NCBI RefSeq assembly: GCF_023205015.1
Contig: NZ_CP096258.1
Location: 1,922,001 to 1,986,000 of the forward strand
From: Providencia rettgeri
Lineage (GTDB): Bacteria; Pseudomonadota; Gammaproteobacteria; Enterobacterales; Enterobacteriaceae
DNA length: 64,000 nt
Direction of reading: 5' to 3'
Position numbers and translations under genes: made by a program. The notes under the pieces are model-generated. The model made no database searches and was not told the origin of the DNA. It was given only the letters and a program-made list of their open reading frames with translations. Shown here one piece after another: positions 60,305 to 64,000 of this stretch. The number at the start of each line of letters is the position of its first letter. Position 1 is the first letter of the stretch.

Positions 60305-62683
60305 ATGTCCACAAATGGCCTCACTCCGTGTAATGTACTTTGGTATAACCAATTAGGGATGAATGATGTTGACCGTGTCGGAGGCAAAAATGCTTCTCTC
60401 GGTGAAATGATCACTAACTTATCTGATCTGGGAGTATCCGTACCTAACGGTTTCGCGACAACCGCACAGGCGTTTAATGATTTTCTGGAGCAGAGCGGTG
60501 TAAATCAGCGCATTTATAACCTGCTAGATGAAACGGATATTGATGATGTGAACCAACTGGCTGTAGCAGGTGCTCAGATCCGTCAATGGGTGATTGATAC
60601 TCCACTGACGAAGGAGTTGGAACAAGATATTCGTGATGCATTCGCGCAACTGTCAGAAGGTGAAGCGGAAGCCTCATTTGCAGTTCGCTCATCGGCAACC
60701 GCAGAGGATATGCCTGACGCTTCGTTTGCAGGGCAACAGGAAACATTCCTTAACGTTCAAGGGATAGACGCAGTATTAGTTGCGATTAAACACGTTTTTG
60801 CTTCACTGTTTAATGACCGTGCGATTTCATATCGTGTTCACCAAGGTTATGATCACCGTGGTGTCGCACTTTCCGCTGGTATTCAACGGATGGTACGTTC
60901 AGATCTAGCCTCATCTGGCGTTATGTTTACGATTGATACTGAATCGGGCTTCGACCAAGTGGTATTTATCACCTCTGCGTATGGTTTAGGTGAGATGGTG
61001 GTGCAAGGCGCTGTGAACCCAGATGAATTTTATGTCCATAAGCCAACACTAACAAATAGCCGTCCCGCGATTGTGCGTCGTACACTGGGCTCTAAAAAAT
61101 TACAAATGGTGTATGCCAACAGTAAAGAGCACGGTAAACAAGTACAAATCGAAGATGTGCCAGAAGCGCTACGCAATCGTTTCTCTTTAGCTGATCATGA
61201 AGTTGAAGAACTGGCTCGCCAAGCTTTGCAGATTGAAAAACACTACGGTCGTCCAATGGATATCGAGTGGGCTAAAGATGGCCACAATGGGCGTTTATAC
61301 ATTGTGCAAGCAAGGCCAGAAACCGTTCGCTCTAATCAACAAGTGATGGAGCGTTATCAATTAAAACAACAAGGACAAGTTTTAGTTGAAGGACGTGCAA
61401 TTGGTCATCGCATTGGCTCTGGGGTTGTTAAAGTCATTCATAACTTGAGTGAGATGGATAGAATTCAGGCCGGTGATGTACTTGTTACCGATATGACTGA
61501 CCCTGATTGGGAACCTATCATGAAAAAAGCGGCTGCGATTGTGACGAATCGTGGTGGACGTACTTGCCATGCTGCAATTATCGCTCGCGAATTAGGTATC
61601 CCAGCCGTTGTGGGATGTGGTGATGCGACTGACCGTTTGCATGAAGGCCAAGAGGTGACCGTTTCTTGTTCAGAAGGGGATACGGGCTTTGTGTATGAAG
61701 GTAAATTGGCATTTGAAATTCACAGTTCTGAAGTGAGTGATATGCCAAATCTGGATGTCAAAATCATGATGAACGTGGGTAACCCTGATCGTGCATTTGA
61801 TTTTGCTTGCTTACCTAATGAAGGCGTGGGCTTAGCAAGACTTGAGTTTATCATCAATCGTATGATTGGTGTTCACCCAAGAGCACTGCTGGAGTTTGAT
61901 AAACAATCTCCTGAGCTGCAAGCCGAAATTCGCCAAATGATGGCGGGTTATGATGATCCGATTGAGTTTTATATTGGTAAATTAACCGAAGGAATCTCGA
62001 CTCTAGCCGCGGCTTTCTGGCCAAAACGCGTTATTGTCCGTTTATCTGACTTCAAGTCAAATGAATATGCCAATTTAGTCGGCGGGGATATTTATGAGCC
62101 TGAAGAAGAGAACCCAATGCTAGGTTTCCGTGGTGCTGGCCGTTATGTGTCTGACAGCTTCCGTGCCTGTTTTGCATTAGAGTGTGAAGCGGTGAAACGT
62201 GTTCGTAATACGATGGGCCTAACGAATGTTGAAGTCATGATCCCATTTGTGCGTACCGTTGCACAAGCGGAGTCAGTAATAGCAGAACTGGCGAAACATG
62301 ATTTGAAACGCGGTGAAAACGGTCTAAAAGTTATTATGATGTGCGAAATACCATCAAATGCTTTACTGGCGGACCAATTCCTCGAACATTTTGACGGTTT
62401 CTCTATTGGTTCGAATGATATGACTCAGTTAACATTAGGCCTTGATAGGGACTCAGGTGTTGTTTCTGAATTATTCGATGAACGAAACGATGCAGTTAAA
62501 GCGATGTTATCCATGGCGATACAAGCTGCAAAACGCCAAAACAAATATGTAGGCATTTGTGGTCAAGGGCCATCCGACCATCAAGACTTCGCCCAGTGGC
62601 TGGTAGATGAAGGCATTGATAGTTTATCTTTAAACCCCGATACTGTCGTACAAACGTGGTTAACGATAGCTGAAAATCAATAG
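60305..62683 (+). CDS. ppsA: phosphoenolpyruvate synthase
   Basis: A 792-residue enzyme equal in length to E. coli PpsA. It has an N-terminal ATP-grasp domain (DRVGGKNASLGEMI, AVRSSATAEDMPDASFAGQQETFLNV), a central phosphohistidine swivel domain with the catalytic His in NRGGRTCHAAIIARELGIPAVVG (the preceding Thr is the PpsR target in E. coli), and the C-terminal PEP/pyruvate TIM barrel (GSNDMTQLTLGLDRDSG, GICGQGPSDH). It converts pyruvate, ATP and water to PEP, AMP and phosphate in gluconeogenesis. Confidence 0.96.
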   Translation: MSTNGLTPCNVLWYNQLGMNDVDRVGGKNASLGEMITNLSDLGVSVPNGFATTAQAFNDFLEQSGVNQRIYNLLDETDIDDVNQLAVAGAQIRQWVIDTPLTKELEQDIRDAFAQLSEGEAEASFAVRSSATAEDMPDASFAGQQETFLNVQGIDAVLVAIKHVFASLFNDRAISYRVHQGYDHRGVALSAGIQRMVRSDLASSGVMFTIDTESGFDQVVFITSAYGLGEMVVQGAVNPDEFYVHKPTLTNSRPAIVRRTLGSKKLQMVYANSKEHGKQVQIEDVPEALRNRFSLADHEVEELARQALQIEKHYGRPMDIEWAKDGHNGRLYIVQARPETVRSNQQVMERYQLKQQGQVLVEGRAIGHRIGSGVVKVIHNLSEMDRIQAGDVLVTDMTDPDWEPIMKKAAAIVTNRGGRTCHAAIIARELGIPAVVGCGDATDRLHEGQEVTVSCSEGDTGFVYEGKLAFEIHSSEVSDMPNLDVKIMMNVGNPDRAFDFACLPNEGVGLARLEFIINRMIGVHPRALLEFDKQSPELQAEIRQMMAGYDDPIEFYIGKLTEGISTLAAAFWPKRVIVRLSDFKSNEYANLVGGDIYEPEEENPMLGFRGAGRYVSDSFRACFALECEAVKRVRNTMGLTNVEVMIPFVRTVAQAESVIAELAKHDLKRGENGLKVIMMCEIPSNALLADQFLEHFDGFSIGSNDMTQLTLGLDRDSGVVSELFDERNDAVKAMLSMAIQAAKRQNKYVGICGQGPSDHQDFAQWLVDEGIDSLSLNPDTVVQTWLTIAENQ

Positions 62684-62704
62684 TTATCTCATTTATTAAT
62701 TATC

Positions 62705-62734
62705 AGGCTGAATGTGAATAACATTCAGCCTTTT
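62705..62734 (+). terminator. Rho-independent terminator of ppsA
   Basis: AGGCTGAATGT-GAATA-ACATTCAGCCT followed by TTT, 22 bp past the ppsA stop. The 11-bp stem is perfect. Confidence 0.92.
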
Positions 62735-63053
62735 CATTTACTTGATTAAAATGACCTATTGTAGAAATTGATAAATACGATTATCAGTAGATTAATATTA
62801 AACAGTTCTGGATAACTGTTCATATAATACTTCTTGGGTATAAGAAAAAAATAAATTAAATATAATTACCCGCATTATGTGTATTAAGTTTTACAAGAGA
62901 AACATATCCTAAATAGGCGTAACGAAACTTAATTAATTATATAACGCTAAAGGAGTAAGATTACTGATAATAATGACAGAAATTGATGTTAATCAATAAT
63001 TATAAACTGATGTTCTGATTGTGACATGAATAGTATTCATATTAAATTAAGAT
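62735..63053. other. 319-bp AT-rich gap between the ppsA terminator and rprA
   Basis: No supported gene. A small AACAGT/ACTGTT hairpin at about 62801-62822 and an AAAGGAGT followed by an 8-codon frame near 62950-63000 were seen; neither is convincing. Confidence 0.4.
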
Positions 63054-63181
63054 AAAAAAAAAGCCTATCATGGGCTGACAGGCAAAGACTACACACAGCA
63101 ATTTAGTTAATAAAACCACGCCTAGAAGGGGATGGCATAGTTTTTTAGATCTAGATAATTGAATAATCGAATGTTAAACCA
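63054..63181 (-). ncRNA. rprA: RprA small regulatory RNA
   Basis: On the minus strand the stretch AATTGCTGTGTGTAGTCTTT followed by a GCC...GGC terminator stem and nine T matches the 3' half of E. coli RprA nearly base for base. Upstream, ATCCCCT in a loop recalls the rpoS-pairing region. A -10 TATAAT at 63187-63192 and a -35 TTGAGA 16 bp before it put the 5' end near 63180, giving ~128 nt. RprA pairs with the rpoS leader with Hfq and is induced by the Rcs system in E. coli. It lies next to ydiK, as in E. coli. The 5' half is diverged, so the exact start is uncertain. Confidence 0.8.
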
Positions 63182-63186
63182 TTCAT

Positions 63187-63214
63187 ATTATACTATCATT
63201 AAGAACACTCTCAA
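63187..63214 (-). promoter_or_regulatory. rprA promoter
   Basis: -35 TTGAGA, a 16-bp spacer and -10 TATAAT on the minus strand, ending about six bases before the inferred RprA 5' end. An 18-bp perfect palindrome at 63259-63276 (ATTTATGTTAACATAAAT) lies upstream and may be an activator site. It does not look like the RcsB box of E. coli. Confidence 0.6.
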
Positions 63215-63393
63215 TATTAATATTAATCATTGTTACTTAACGAGAATTAATTCAATAGATTTATGTTAACATAAATTAGGCTAAATACTAACGTTAGAAT
63301 GTTAAATATTGTTTCTAAATATTAATGAGCGGCATTTATTAAGTTAGCAGGCATGCATAGCTTGAACATGCCTGCAACTAATTTAGTGCTATA

Positions 63394-64000
63394 CTACTTT
63401 TTAATCGAAAACTCTTCTTCTAGAAACTTTTCAGTTTCTGTTAAGTCTTCATTTGGAACAGCGACTTCATTCATCCAAGCTTTTAGTAAGCTATATGAAA
63501 CAGCTAATACAACTGGGCCAATAAACAACCCAATCATACCAAATGATAGAATTCCACCAATAACACCAATAAGGATCAAAACCATTGGTAAGTCTGCACC
63601 CATTTTAATTAACCATGGGCGTAGAACGCCATCCATGGTAGCAACAACTGCGGCCCATATAGCAAGAATAATTCCCCAGGTTGTATCACCTGTCCAAAAC
63701 AGCCAAATGACGGATGGCACCATAATGAGTAGAGGCCCCAATTGCGCCACACAGCATATAAACAACAAGACAGTCAAGATGGCGGCATAACCAATACCCG
63801 ACAAGGCAAGTCCAATTCCCCCGACGATGGCTTGAATTAGCGCGGTGACGACCACACCAAGGGCAACAGCCCGAATCGATTGCGCTGCTAACACGACAGC
63901 TGCATCCCCACGGATCCCAGCAAGACGTACAGCAAAGTGGCGGATGCCAACCATCACTGATTCACCTTTAAGGTAAAGCAAACCACTAAACAACAGCATG
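63394..64000 (-). CDS. ydiK: AI-2E-family permease YdiK, cut by the window edge
   Basis: The last ~202 residues of a UPF0118/AI-2E-type membrane protein, open to the right edge, so the start lies outside. It contains DAAVVLAAQSIRAVALGVVVTALIQAIVGGIGLALSGIGYA, FWTGDTTWGIILAIWAAVVATMDGVLRPWLIKMGADLPMVLILIGVIGGILSFGMIGLFIGPVVLAV, both closely like E. coli YdiK. The C-terminal tail is acidic (NEDLTETEKFLEEEF). The family is linked to autoinducer-2 or Na+/H+ transport, but YdiK itself is uncharacterised. Confidence 0.9.
   Translation of the reverse strand, partial: MLLFSGLLYLKGESVMVGIRHFAVRLAGIRGDAAVVLAAQSIRAVALGVVVTALIQAIVGGIGLALSGIGYAAILTVLLFICCVAQLGPLLIMVPSVIWLFWTGDTTWGIILAIWAAVVATMDGVLRPWLIKMGADLPMVLILIGVIGGILSFGMIGLFIGPVVLAVSYSLLKAWMNEVAVPNEDLTETEKFLEEEFSIKK

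Noticed and set aside
1..64000. CRISPR array, tRNA or rRNA genes, intact transposase
   Set aside because: No regularly spaced short repeats with unique spacers, no cloverleaf with CCA-type end, and no transposase-like protein seen on either strand.

Overview
The window is chromosomal DNA from an AT-rich enteric gammaproteobacterium, most likely Providencia (Morganellaceae). I infer this from gene content and order, not from a database search. The backbone is enterobacterial: ydjM-hxpB-yniB-yniA, sitABCD, thrS-infC-rpmI-rplT-pheM-pheST-ihfA, btuCD, nlpC, lplA, aroH-ppsR-ppsA and rprA-ydiK. A chromosomal arn (polymyxin-resistance) operon and a FosA-type gene also fit. Both ends cut a gene: an M20 amidohydrolase on the left and ydiK on the right.

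Layout. 1-5.5 kb: two M20 metallo-amidohydrolases, a ydcY homologue, an XRE-cupin regulator divergent from an azlCD-type exporter, and small YegP-like and exported proteins. 5.7-12.6 kb: yhbW, ykgJ, tcyP, ydjM (with a near-ideal LexA box), hxpB, yniB, three tandem 128-bp palindromic repeat units, and yniA. 12.8-23 kb: a tightly packed four-gene operon encoding a Clp-type AAA+ ATPase, a small radical-SAM protein, a ~2,100-residue zinc-ribbon/pseudokinase/UPF1-like helicase and a coiled-coil protein. 23-28.2 kb: sitABCD Mn/Fe importer (Fur box), emtA, marC. 28.7-30.2 kb: FosA-family enzyme, a membrane-anchored hypothetical and an isoprenylcysteine-methyltransferase-like protein. 30.5-38.7 kb: the translation-factor operon, with two tandem AUU-initiated infC genes. 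38.7-41.2 kb: a P2-like prophage remnant between perfect 28-bp direct repeats that duplicate the ihfA terminator; it holds a DUF3223/DCL gene, ogr, a gpV-gpD deletion fusion and a toxin-antitoxin pair. 41.2-42.2 kb: a protein with a eukaryotic-type RhoGAP domain. 42.3-53.3 kb: btuCD, arnBCADTEF, nlpC, lplA. 53.4-57.6 kb: a MarA/AarP-size AraC activator, hemS and hemR. 58-64 kb: aroH, ppsR/ppsA, the sRNA rprA and ydiK.

Several themes tie the genes together. Metal supply is represented by sitABCD, hemR/hemS and btuCD, with Fur boxes at two loci. Envelope defence is represented by arn and rprA. Phosphoenolpyruvate supply (ppsA/ppsR) sits beside the enzyme that spends it on aromatic synthesis (aroH).

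The best candidates for undescribed biology are the four-gene AAA+/radical-SAM/pseudokinase-helicase operon, the RhoGAP-domain protein, and the infC duplication in which both copies keep the IF3-sensed AUU start. No tRNA, rRNA, CRISPR array or intact insertion sequence was seen.
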